This document shows positions 23,334-29,012 of a stretch of DNA of 29,012 bases, in pieces. Numbering within the stretch: position 1 is the stretch's first letter; the number at the start of each line of letters is the position of its first letter. Location: IMG/VR virus record IMGVR_UViG_3300021376_003425, positions 1 to 29,012 of that record; one strand, written 5' to 3'. Position numbers and translations under genes: made by a program. This DNA comes from a virus. The notes beneath the pieces are model-generated. The model saw only the letters and a program-made list of their open reading frames with translations, was not told where the DNA came from and did not search any database.

Positions 23334-23950
23334 TATGCAAAAAATCCTTCCAAGTTGTTTTCAAGCTGCTTTCTTCTAGCTTGACAGTATGAATTTTCCC
23401 TTCTCAAATTATTTCCAATATTTACTTTATGATCTGAATTTAGTATCGGAATCTGATCAAACTTATTTGAATATGCTAAAATTATATTGCTTTCCATTGC
23501 TTTTAACCATGCCCTAATCTCGCTATTTTTTATTGTTTTTCTAGGCCGCATGACACACAATGTAATCTTATCTACATCATTTACACCATATAACTCATGA
23601 TAAAGATTATACATTTTTTCTTCAGTCAAAATATTGGTGTTTAGCTTCTTTATATGTGCACATATTCTTTTATGCAATATACTTTGTGACCAATATGCGT
23701 TGTTTACAGTATCACGTTTTCTATCATGATGAAAATCTAAATATGATTCACTCTTGCCCGCCATTCCAAAATATTGAGTTTCTTCAATCGTGTGTGGCCA
23801 AATGTTGTCTTTTGGTAAAGACTTCATTGGCTTTGTAAATGCATATACTCCATAAGGAATATTGATGATCTTTTTGATATCAGCTCTAGTCATGAACATC
23901 CAAGATAGAATCTCTAGTTCGGACTCTACAATATCACAAAAAATACTCAC
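23333..23950 (-). CDS. Putative GIY-YIG nuclease with clamp-binding-like C-terminus
   Basis: A 205-aa protein between gp44 and gp62. Numbered from the GTG at 23950, it shows the GIY-YIG order: YGVYAF (34-36 GVY), QYFGMAG (60-62 YFG), KRICAHIKKL with Arg95, a catalytic-type Glu153 in AMESNIILAYSNKF, and PILN with Asn171. An insertion of about 30 residues separates YFG and Arg95. Homing and repair nucleases use this fold. The C-terminus NNLEGFFA matches the spacing of the gp43 tail DLTSFFS (LxxFF plus one residue), hinting at binding of the gp45 clamp. The start was chosen because GTGA overlaps the gp44 stop and GGAG lies 11 nt upstream; an internal ATG at residue 20 is possible. Assignment is by motif reading only. 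Confidence 0.65.
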   Translation of the reverse strand: MSIFCDIVESELEILSWMFMTRADIKKIINIPYGVYAFTKPMKSLPKDNIWPHTIEETQYFGMAGKSESYLDFHHDRKRDTVNNAYWSQSILHKRICAHIKKLNTNILTEEKMYNLYHELYGVNDVDKITLCVMRPRKTIKNSEIRAWLKAMESNIILAYSNKFDQIPILNSDHKVNIGNNLRRENSYCQARRKQLENNLEGFFA

Positions 23951-24888
23951 TTGAACGAACACTCCATCATGATGGTTGTCAAACATGCAACCATATTTAT
24001 TTCTTGATCGGCAACAAAAGCAGACTTGTACTGATAATCGGCCAACACAATTACAGTCTGTGGAATAGACTGTGGTTGCACGATATCATACAACGCATCA
24101 TAGATCTGACGAAAGATTTTATTTTGATCGGCATCAGAGTTTGTTGCAACCCATTTACGCATGGATGTGAAGTCTTTCTTCTTCAAGAAATCAACAAGTT
24201 CCTTTAGATTAACATCACCGACTTGTGCAAGCACTCCAGAATCAATCTCACCGCAAACTGCATATCTCTGCAACTCATTCAATACACGGCGATAATCTGG
24301 AAAATGCTTTTGAATGATCTGAACAATGGCGCCATTATCATACTTGATCTTTTCCCGATCAAGTATATTCTGGATTCTCTTTAGAAAACCAGCTGCCATC
24401 TTCACCTTATTTCCATTCTTGATCTTAAATTCGATGACGGAACAGCGTGAATGAATGGCCGGAGTTAAACGAGCCTTGTAGTTGCAAGTAAAGATAAAAG
24501 AACAGTTTGAGGCAAACTCTTCAATGGCAGCTCGCATGGCTGCTTGCGTGTCTGGTGTTAGATAGTCTGCTTCATCAATGATGATGACTTTTCTTCCGCC
24601 AGAAAAACTCATGGAAGATGCATATGTCTTGATCTTGTAGCGAAGAACATCAATACCACGTTCATCGGAACCATTGATCACCATGAAGTCACAACCAACT
24701 TCATTACACATAGCCTTGGCAATAGTGGTTTTACCAACACCAGGGCCACCTGTCAAAAGGAGATTCGGAATATTCTTTTTATTTACATATTCCTGAAAAA
24801 CACTCTTTATACTTTCTGGAAGAATGCAATCTGCAACTTTTTGTGGTCGATACTTTTCGGTCCACAAAAATTGATCATTATTAGACAT
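23947..24888 (-). CDS. 44: Clamp-loader large subunit gp44 (AAA+ ATPase)
   Basis: A 313-aa AAA+ protein (T4 gp44 319 aa). Four copies with one gp62 load the gp45 clamp. Walker A GGPGVGKT is at residues 47-54, Walker B with DEAD at 105-108, sensor 1 near FTCNYKARL, and the arginine-finger SRC motif at 147-149. The N-terminus WTEKYRPQKVADCILP is the RFC-type signature. GGAG lies 7 nt before the ATG. Its stop overlaps the GTG of the nuclease-like gene. Confidence 0.97.
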   Translation of the reverse strand: MSNNDQFLWTEKYRPQKVADCILPESIKSVFQEYVNKKNIPNLLLTGGPGVGKTTIAKAMCNEVGCDFMVINGSDERGIDVLRYKIKTYASSMSFSGGRKVIIIDEADYLTPDTQAAMRAAIEEFASNCSFIFTCNYKARLTPAIHSRCSVIEFKIKNGNKVKMAAGFLKRIQNILDREKIKYDNGAIVQIIQKHFPDYRRVLNELQRYAVCGEIDSGVLAQVGDVNLKELVDFLKKKDFTSMRKWVATNSDADQNKIFRQIYDALYDIVQPQSIPQTVIVLADYQYKSAFVADQEINMVACLTTIMMECSFK

Positions 24889-24903
24889 TCCAAATCTCCA
24901 AAG

Positions 24904-25185
24904 TTACTTTTGATTTGCAATTGTTTCATATGTGCTTTCAAAATCACGATTTTCCTGTAGATCCATTTCAAAGGATCTATTATAATGCGTTCTTGCAATA
25001 CGACGCAAGAGTTTTTTAGGAAAGCCAGTTTCCTCATGAATCTTGTTCACAGTATCCTTCACAAGATCTTTCTCTGCTGCAACACGAGTCATGCTATCAT
25101 TGATAACCTCGACCGCATCAATAATCTTCTTGATCTCCTCTGGAGACAAGCTAGGAACACCACTATTGTTTCCAATTGTAGACAT
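24904..25185 (-). CDS. Small protein, tentatively DsbA-like dsDNA-binding protein
   Basis: A 93-aa, mainly helical, charged protein. Residues 14-90 (EEIKKIIDAVEVINDSMTR, KDTVNKIHEETGFPKKLLRRIAR, ending in an acidic ENRDFESTYETI) resemble the small DsbA-like dsDNA-binding proteins found in T4-type phages, where DsbA assists late transcription. In T4 dsbA lies elsewhere, so position gives no help and the name is tentative. The gene fits in the 49-nt-plus space between gp45 and gp44 with only 3 nt after the gp45 stop, suggesting co-translation. What is firm is that it is a small conserved-looking helical gene of the replication operon. Confidence 0.6.
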   Translation of the reverse strand: MSTIGNNSGVPSLSPEEIKKIIDAVEVINDSMTRVAAEKDLVKDTVNKIHEETGFPKKLLRRIARTHYNRSFEMDLQENRDFESTYETIANQK

Positions 25186-25188
25186 GTA

Positions 25189-25854
25189 TTACTCCTTTGG
25201 CTTTTCAGTTGCAATCCAATACTTGATTGGTATGTTCTTACCAGAGAAAGTGACAATTCCCTTTGTTACATCTACCTTATAATCGGTAGAAAGAATCTTT
25301 AGATTTTCGGTACGAAGAACAAACTTGTACGTCTCACCATTACCATCAGCAATCGTGAGTTTCTGTGTATGAGATGCATCATTTGTAGAATCAAATGTAG
25401 TTACGTACACCTTTTTTCCATCACTTTCTACGGATACGTTTGGCTGTTGAAGAACAGCCGCACAACGCGAAATCCATGCAAGATCAACTTCGGATAGATC
25501 AAAAGATACAGTAGGTGAAGGAACTGCCAACTTCTTGTCTGGCGGACATACAATCATTGATGCATCAGTATAACGAAATGTGATTGTTGAACGACCATTA
25601 TTTCCGACAATGGTCAAATGCTTTTCATGAAACGACAACTCGGTATCTTCCTCGCTAAGAGAAAGAGTACTTAACAAAGTTGGAAGATCATATATACCAA
25701 ATTCTTTGGGAAAGTTTTCCTTGACTGTGGCTTCAACCAAAATATTTTTCTGTGGTGAGATAGTTGAAATCACATTGCCTGGCTTGAAGCAAATTCCCGT
25801 ATTAATTTGGGAAAAATTCTTCAAAATATTTACCGTCTCTTGTGAAAATTTCAT
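25189..25854 (-). CDS. 45: Sliding clamp gp45
   Basis: A 221-aa protein (T4 gp45 228 aa). The N-terminus MKFSQETVNILKNFSQINTG aligns with T4 MKLSKDTTALLKNFATINSG, and IYDLPTLLSTLSL matches the IYDLNGFLGILSL segment. The trimeric ring tethers gp43 and activates late transcription. GGAG lies 7 nt before the ATG at 25854. A sigma70-type promoter at 25883-25911 is placed to start the gp45-44-62-RegA transcript. Confidence 0.97.
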   Translation of the reverse strand: MKFSQETVNILKNFSQINTGICFKPGNVISTISPQKNILVEATVKENFPKEFGIYDLPTLLSTLSLSEEDTELSFHEKHLTIVGNNGRSTITFRYTDASMIVCPPDKKLAVPSPTVSFDLSEVDLAWISRCAAVLQQPNVSVESDGKKVYVTTFDSTNDASHTQKLTIADGNGETYKFVLRTENLKILSTDYKVDVTKGIVTFSGKNIPIKYWIATEKPKE

Positions 25855-25882
25855 AACAAAACTCCATGGTTATATGAAGATA

Positions 25883-25911
25883 ATAGTATCACTTTACTCT
25901 GGTGGTGTCAA
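25883..25911 (-). promoter_or_regulatory. Candidate sigma70-type promoter for the gp45 operon
   Basis: Minus-strand TTGACA (25906-25911, perfect), a 17-bp spacer, then TACTAT (25883-25888, four of six). The predicted start near 25876 is about 22 nt before the gp45 start codon. The element overlaps the 3' end of the dNMP kinase gene. Confidence 0.55.
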
Positions 25912-26502
25912 GCACTCAAGCATTAACTCAATTTCTTTTTCAAGATCTTCTATAGATCCATTATTGTTTATGGTATAATCTGTTTTATATCCCATCCAGG
26001 CCCACTCGGAATAATGAGCGTTTGGTTTTACACCAGAATCCCCATTGTTATACATGCAAGCATGTACATACCAATCAACAGATTGGCCTCGTTGTATTTC
26101 AACAATTTTACCCTTCATGTTATGAATGGAATCAATTTCATTGGGAAAACGAACATCAGTAATCACGTAATCTTGATTTATCTTTATTCGTCTCTCCAAA
26201 CAAGCAACCCAAAAATCTGGGTGTATACAATCACGCATACATTCGGTTCCTATTATTTGAAGCATCGAACGAGGCGTAATATTTTTTCCCAATCTATTTG
26301 ACCACCATTCATCATTTTTCTCACGAAACTCACGCGATTGTTGAGTGTTACCCTCTAAAAGATGTCTAGGCCAATCAAAGAGATTGGATGTAATTGCTTT
26401 TAAAGGGGCAGCAAAGCTTTCACAAAGAAAGCCTCGCTCCATCAGAATATCACCAGCAGTTCCTTTTCCACTGCCAATGTTGCCGACAAATCCTATGATC
26501 AT
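25894..26502 (-). CDS. Deoxynucleoside monophosphate kinase (T4 gp1-like)
   Basis: A 202-aa P-loop kinase with GNIGSGKGT at residues 7-15. ITPRSMLQIIGTECMRD and YVITDVRFPNEID are the signatures of phage dNMP kinases, the latter carrying the D-V-R-F segment. It phosphorylates dNMPs to dNDPs for DNA synthesis. It is somewhat shorter than T4 gp1 (241 aa). The ATG at 26502 overlaps the upstream stop as ATGA. Confidence 0.92.
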   Translation of the reverse strand: MIIGFVGNIGSGKGTAGDILMERGFLCESFAAPLKAITSNLFDWPRHLLEGNTQQSREFREKNDEWWSNRLGKNITPRSMLQIIGTECMRDCIHPDFWVACLERRIKINQDYVITDVRFPNEIDSIHNMKGKIVEIQRGQSVDWYVHACMYNNGDSGVKPNAHYSEWAWMGYKTDYTINNNGSIEDLEKEIELMLECLTPPE

Positions 26503-27314
26503 ATACGTCCTGTGTATTGTGCAATCTTTGAAAGATCACCAGTAAAGGCATATGTGCCAACATGCTGTGTTTTCATCCAAGGGCACAGCCAAACTTTAAT
26601 GCTCAATTTACGACACATTTGACAGAAAAAATAATCTTCGGAGAGATAACGTTCCGAAGAGCCTGGTGCATTTGGTCCGCGATCAATAATTGTGTCAAAA
26701 TAAGCATGAATATATCGTGATCCATCAAAATGTTTTTGACCAACATGATCTGGCTTATAACGATATTCTGGATATGCATCTTCAAACTTCTTAAAAACTT
26801 CACGCTTGATCATCATAAATCCCGTGCCAATTTCCATGACCTCAAGTGGCTCGGTAATTGTAAATTGTTTTGTTCCTGCAACGGGATTAAAAACAAATTC
26901 TCCGACCAAGCCTTCAAGTTCTCCAGCTTCTATATCTGTCTTATTTTTTACCGCAGTTGCAACATTACCCCAATTAATTGACTTTTTGGGATATGGGCCG
27001 CCAATGATTTCTTTGTCTAACGCAAGAAGTGTAACAACATCTTGTGGATTGAAATGAATATCTGAATCAAGAAATAGAAGGTGTGTAAAACCTTCGTTAC
27101 GCAAAAACTCGTCAGTCAAATAATTTCTTGCACGAGTAATTAGAGATTCATTAAACAGAAACGAAAACTTTGCTTCAATACCATACTGATTTAAAATTGA
27201 TTGTAGATCAAGACAGGACTTCATGTAAAGTCCATTTGCCATACCACCATACATTGGTGTAGCAATAAACAACTTTCTTTTGCGTAATTCTTCAACTGAG
27301 ATAGAAATTTCCAT
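26499..27314 (-). CDS. Glycosyltransferase-like protein of T4-type aquatic phages
   Basis: A 271-aa protein. KLFIATPMYGGMANGLYM opens the fold, SLITRARNYLTDEFL follows, and HLLFLDSDIHFNPQDV gives a DxD motif (DSD) after a hydrophobic strand. IGTGFMMIKREVF and SEDYFFCQMCRKL match the acceptor-side E-D segment. This combination is typical of GT-A glycosyltransferase-like proteins common in cyanophages. The ATG at 27314 was selected because GGAG lies 6 nt upstream; the in-frame TTG before it is unlikely. It stands apart from the main sugar operon. A terminator-like hairpin precedes it, but no clear promoter was found in the 60-nt leader. Confidence 0.82.
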   Translation of the reverse strand: MEISISVEELRKRKLFIATPMYGGMANGLYMKSCLDLQSILNQYGIEAKFSFLFNESLITRARNYLTDEFLRNEGFTHLLFLDSDIHFNPQDVVTLLALDKEIIGGPYPKKSINWGNVATAVKNKTDIEAGELEGLVGEFVFNPVAGTKQFTITEPLEVMEIGTGFMMIKREVFKKFEDAYPEYRYKPDHVGQKHFDGSRYIHAYFDTIIDRGPNAPGSSERYLSEDYFFCQMCRKLSIKVWLCPWMKTQHVGTYAFTGDLSKIAQYTGRI

Positions 27315-27375
27315 GTTATACTCCAATCAAAAAATAATTACTAAATCATACTCCTATTTAGTTCTTAGATATAAA

Positions 27376-27401
27376 GAAGGGGAAGATTTCTCTTCCCCTT
27401 C
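27376..27401 (-). terminator. Hairpin terminator after the winged-helix-like gene
   Basis: A perfect 11-bp inverted repeat GAAGGGGAAGA / TCTTCCCCTTC with a 4-nt loop (27376-27386 and 27391-27401). On the minus strand it is followed by TTTATATCT. It lies 24 nt after the stop of the gene at 27426 and probably ends that one-gene transcript. Confidence 0.75.
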
Positions 27402-27425
27402 ATAGACTCAATATGAACTATTGAA

Positions 27426-27695
27426 TCAGGCAGAACGACGAGTCTTCGTCTTGCGAGCAGCAGCCTTCATTGCCTTGGTCGGAGTGCCAAGACGATAAAC
27501 GCTAACCTTGCTGCCATCGCCACGACGCTTGATGTTTGTATAAATCGGATGACCATCCGCACGAAGCTCGGCAATACGAGCCGAAACATTCGTTACGCCA
27601 AACCGATTGCGACCCTGAGCAACCGAAAAGCTATTATACTCACCGCCGCTCTTCAAAACCTGAAGCATACGAGTCTTAGCAGAAATCTTAGCCAT
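27426..27695 (-). CDS. Small basic winged-helix-like DNA-binding protein
   Basis: An 89-aa, strongly basic protein, MAKISAKTRMLQVLKSGGEYN. Residues 5-60 read as a winged helix: helix 1 (KTRMLQVLKSG), a helix pair (SVAQGRNRFGVTNVSARIAELRADG) whose second member would be the recognition helix, then a beta-wing (IYTNIKRRGDGSKVSVYRL). The last 16 residues (AMKAAARKTKTRRSA) form a histone-like tail. The ATG at 27695 has GGAG 7 nt upstream; an earlier ATG overlaps that site. A perfect sigma70 promoter with a palindrome over its -10 lies upstream and a strong terminator follows, so it is an isolated unit. Similar small proteins occur in aquatic T4-like phages with no known role. Self-regulation is plausible. 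Confidence 0.82.
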   Translation of the reverse strand: MAKISAKTRMLQVLKSGGEYNSFSVAQGRNRFGVTNVSARIAELRADGHPIYTNIKRRGDGSKVSVYRLGTPTKAMKAAARKTKTRRSA

Positions 27696-27767
27696 ATATT
27701 TACTCCATAACAAAAGGTTGCATTAAAAGAAATGAAGCGATGAGCAACCAAGAACATTGCCTCATTA

Positions 27768-27790
27768 TTCAACATTATATCAATGTTGAA
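27768..27790. promoter_or_regulatory. 23-bp palindrome over the -10 box, possible operator
   Basis: Perfect 9-bp arms TTCAACATT (27768-27776) and AATGTTGAA (27782-27790) are separated by 5 bp. It covers the -10 box and much of the spacer of the promoter at 27774-27802. Such dyads over a promoter are usually repressor sites, but the arms include consensus -10 bases, so part of the symmetry could be chance. The gene it controls encodes a basic winged-helix-like protein. Confidence 0.45.
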
Positions 27791-27802
27791 GTTATTTGTC
27801 AA
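27774..27802 (-). promoter_or_regulatory. Perfect-consensus sigma70 promoter upstream of the winged-helix-like gene
   Basis: Minus-strand TTGACA (27797-27802), exactly 17 bp, then TATAAT (27774-27779): ideal hexamers and spacing. The predicted start near 27767 gives a leader of about 72 nt. The -35 lies 5 nt beyond the cobS-like stop. This is typical of a T4 early promoter that must outcompete host promoters. Confidence 0.85.
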
Positions 27803-27806
27803 GAGT

Positions 27807-29012
27807 TCAGAACGGAATTTCGTCTGCAGCCTTGATCATCTGTTCAACTGACTTTTCAGCTTCCGGAAAAGTTACAACAATTTCCGGCGTTACAACTGGA
27901 GCAGGAGGATTTACCTCAGCATCAATCTTAGTATACAAATCCATGAACGAAGTCTTGGTATCAGTATCAAAACGATTAAGACATAGCTGGATAGCCTTCT
28001 TGCGATCCTTCGCAAAAATGTTATAAGCTTCACAGATATGAACCAGACGACGAGTCGAAATGATCTCGGTCACACCACCATCATAATAGGTGCGCCGAAT
28101 TGCCTCTGCCCACTTGATAAGCATCTCAATAAACATCTTGTCATCGTCCGATGAACGATCCAAAATGTTAAGAAGAATCTTCTTCTCGGTGACGGCGGGC
28201 GGATACTCCTGCTCAAGCGTAATGGAAAAACGCTCAAGGAAAGCCTCGTTCATCACATTGGTGCCGATGAAACGACCATCATCTGAGCCCTTACCCTTGG
28301 TGTTCGCAGTTGCGACAATCGTGAATCCCTTGGCAGGTTGGACAAGCTTGTTGATCTTCTTGATGAAGATGGACTTGCCTTCAAGCACAGGCTGAAGGCA
28401 CATAAGCTTGATTGAACCGAGGTCAACCTCGTCCAGAAGAAGAACAGCGCCACGCTCCATCGCCATGACGACAGGACCGTTATGCCACACGGTCTGACCG
28501 TCAACAAGACGAAAACCGCCAATCAGGTCATCTTCATCTGTCTCGGCGGTGATGTTTACACGCACCATTTCACGACGAGCCTTGGCACAGACCTGCTCAA
28601 TCATCATCGTCTTTCCATTACCAGAAAGACCCGTGACATAGATCGGATAGAAGATATTTGACGAAATAATAGCCTCAACATCAGCAAAGTTTCCAAAAGG
28701 CACATACTTGCGATTGGGCATCGGAATCAGAGATTCTGAGATGTTCGTACCAAGAGTTTGGAGATTTAGAGTCGGAGTTGGTGCCTGCGGAGCGGGCGTA
28801 TCAACTCTGGAAACCTTGGGCATATTTACACTCTCACTATCAATATTGGGAAGCTTATAAACGCCCCGCGAGTGACGATATACATCGTCTTTGGCAAGCC
28901 AAGACGGCCACTTGAAGTCATGTGCGAGACAAAGCGCCTTTGCGTCCTGTCTAGAAATTGTACCAACAAAACCATTGTCATTTGCCAGCTTGATGAAGGC
29001 AATCTGCTTGCT
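27807..29012 (-). CDS. cobS: CobS/MoxR-like AAA+ ATPase, N-terminus outside window
   Basis: The frame stays open from the stop at 27807 to the right edge, so the gene extends beyond the ATG at 28823; 63 further residues are visible, including ISRQDAKALCLAHDFKWPSW, a small N-terminal domain. The AAA+ core has Walker A GLSGNGKT, Walker B LLLDEVDLG, sensor 1 ATANTKGKG and the arginine segment AFLERFSI. These are annotated cobS in cyanophages after the cobaltochelatase subunit, but no cobT or cobN is here, so a MoxR-type chaperone role is equally possible. The last residues ADEIPF resemble the tip of bacterial SSB (DDDIPF). Confidence 0.9.
   Translation of the reverse strand, partial: SKQIAFIKLANDNGFVGTISRQDAKALCLAHDFKWPSWLAKDDVYRHSRGVYKLPNIDSESVNMPKVSRVDTPAPQAPTPTLNLQTLGTNISESLIPMPNRKYVPFGNFADVEAIISSNIFYPIYVTGLSGNGKTMMIEQVCAKARREMVRVNITAETDEDDLIGGFRLVDGQTVWHNGPVVMAMERGAVLLLDEVDLGSIKLMCLQPVLEGKSIFIKKINKLVQPAKGFTIVATANTKGKGSDDGRFIGTNVMNEAFLERFSITLEQEYPPAVTEKKILLNILDRSSDDDKMFIEMLIKWAEAIRRTYYDGGVTEIISTRRLVHICEAYNIFAKDRKKAIQLCLNRFDTDTKTSFMDLYTKIDAEVNPPAPVVTPEIVVTFPEAEKSVEQMIKAADEIPF

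Noticed and set aside
23947-23986. Upstream ATG at 23986 as start of the nuclease-like gene
   Set aside because: It lies within gp44 without a good ribosome site, whereas the GTG at 23950 overlaps the gp44 stop and has GGAG 11 nt upstream.
27354-27361. CTAAATAG on the minus strand before the glycosyltransferase-like gene at 26499-27314 as a late promoter
   Set aside because: It departs from TATAAATA at key positions, so I do not call it although the 60-nt leader needs some promoter or read-through.
1-29012. tRNA genes, CRISPR arrays, insertion sequences or integrase/attachment sites
   Set aside because: Intergenic gaps are nearly all under 100 bp and none contains a cloverleaf, regular repeats or transposase remnants.

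Overview
The window is a gene-dense, AT-rich stretch of a T4-like myovirus genome. Every convincing gene lies on the minus strand, so transcription runs from right to left. The evidence is the T4 replication and recombination set: sliding clamp gp45, clamp loader gp44 and gp62, translational repressor RegA, DNA polymerase gp43, recombinase UvsX, a gp40-position gene and helicase gp41 (cut by the left edge). The companion genes (cobS-like ATPase, hsp20, speD, 2OG-Fe(II) oxygenases, an Sm-like protein) are typical of T4-like phages of aquatic bacteria, cyanophages above all. No photosynthesis gene is present here, so the host cannot be fixed from this window.

Layout in the direction of transcription. 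(1) 29012-27807: cobS/MoxR-like ATPase, its N-terminus beyond the right edge, ending in an SSB-like DEIPF tail. (2) 27802-27376: a perfect-consensus sigma70 promoter overlapped by a palindrome, a small basic winged-helix-like protein, and a hairpin terminator. (3) 27314-25894: a glycosyltransferase-like protein and a dNMP kinase. (4) 25911-21948: promoter, gp45, a DsbA-like small protein, gp44, an unexpected GIY-YIG-nuclease-like gene, gp62, RegA, dUTPase, hairpin. (5) 22008-21398: promoter, hsp20, strong terminator. (6) 21373-20667: two tandem SpeD-family genes. (7) 20684-7086: a candidate promoter followed by about 13.5 kb of tightly coupled sugar and glycan genes. These include glycosyltransferases (among them a GT10 fucosyltransferase), SDR epimerases/dehydratases, GDP-L-fucose synthase, an HddA-like GHMP kinase, two HIGH-type nucleotidyltransferases, methyltransferases and a 2OG oxygenase. 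(8) 7023-2426: a second perfect-consensus promoter inside a small ORF, then an unknown protein, a 2OG oxygenase, a 57-aa ORF, an Sm-like protein and gp43. (9) 2446-1: promoter, UvsX, gp40-position protein, gp41.

In T4, regA and gene 43 are neighbours. Here about 17.5 kb of accessory genes separate them, so the phage carries a large glycan-synthesis cargo inside its replication block. Candidate promoters restart transcription before each functional sub-block, which would let gp43 and uvsX be expressed despite the insertion. The two least expected items are the GIY-YIG-like protein between gp44 and gp62, whose C-terminus matches the spacing of the gp43 C-terminal (probable clamp-binding) peptide, and the palindrome-covered consensus promoter in front of the small basic DNA-binding-like protein.

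Genes abut or overlap almost everywhere (ATGA, TAATG, TGATG junctions). No stretch longer than 300 bases lacks a gene, and I saw no tRNA, rRNA, CRISPR array or insertion sequence.
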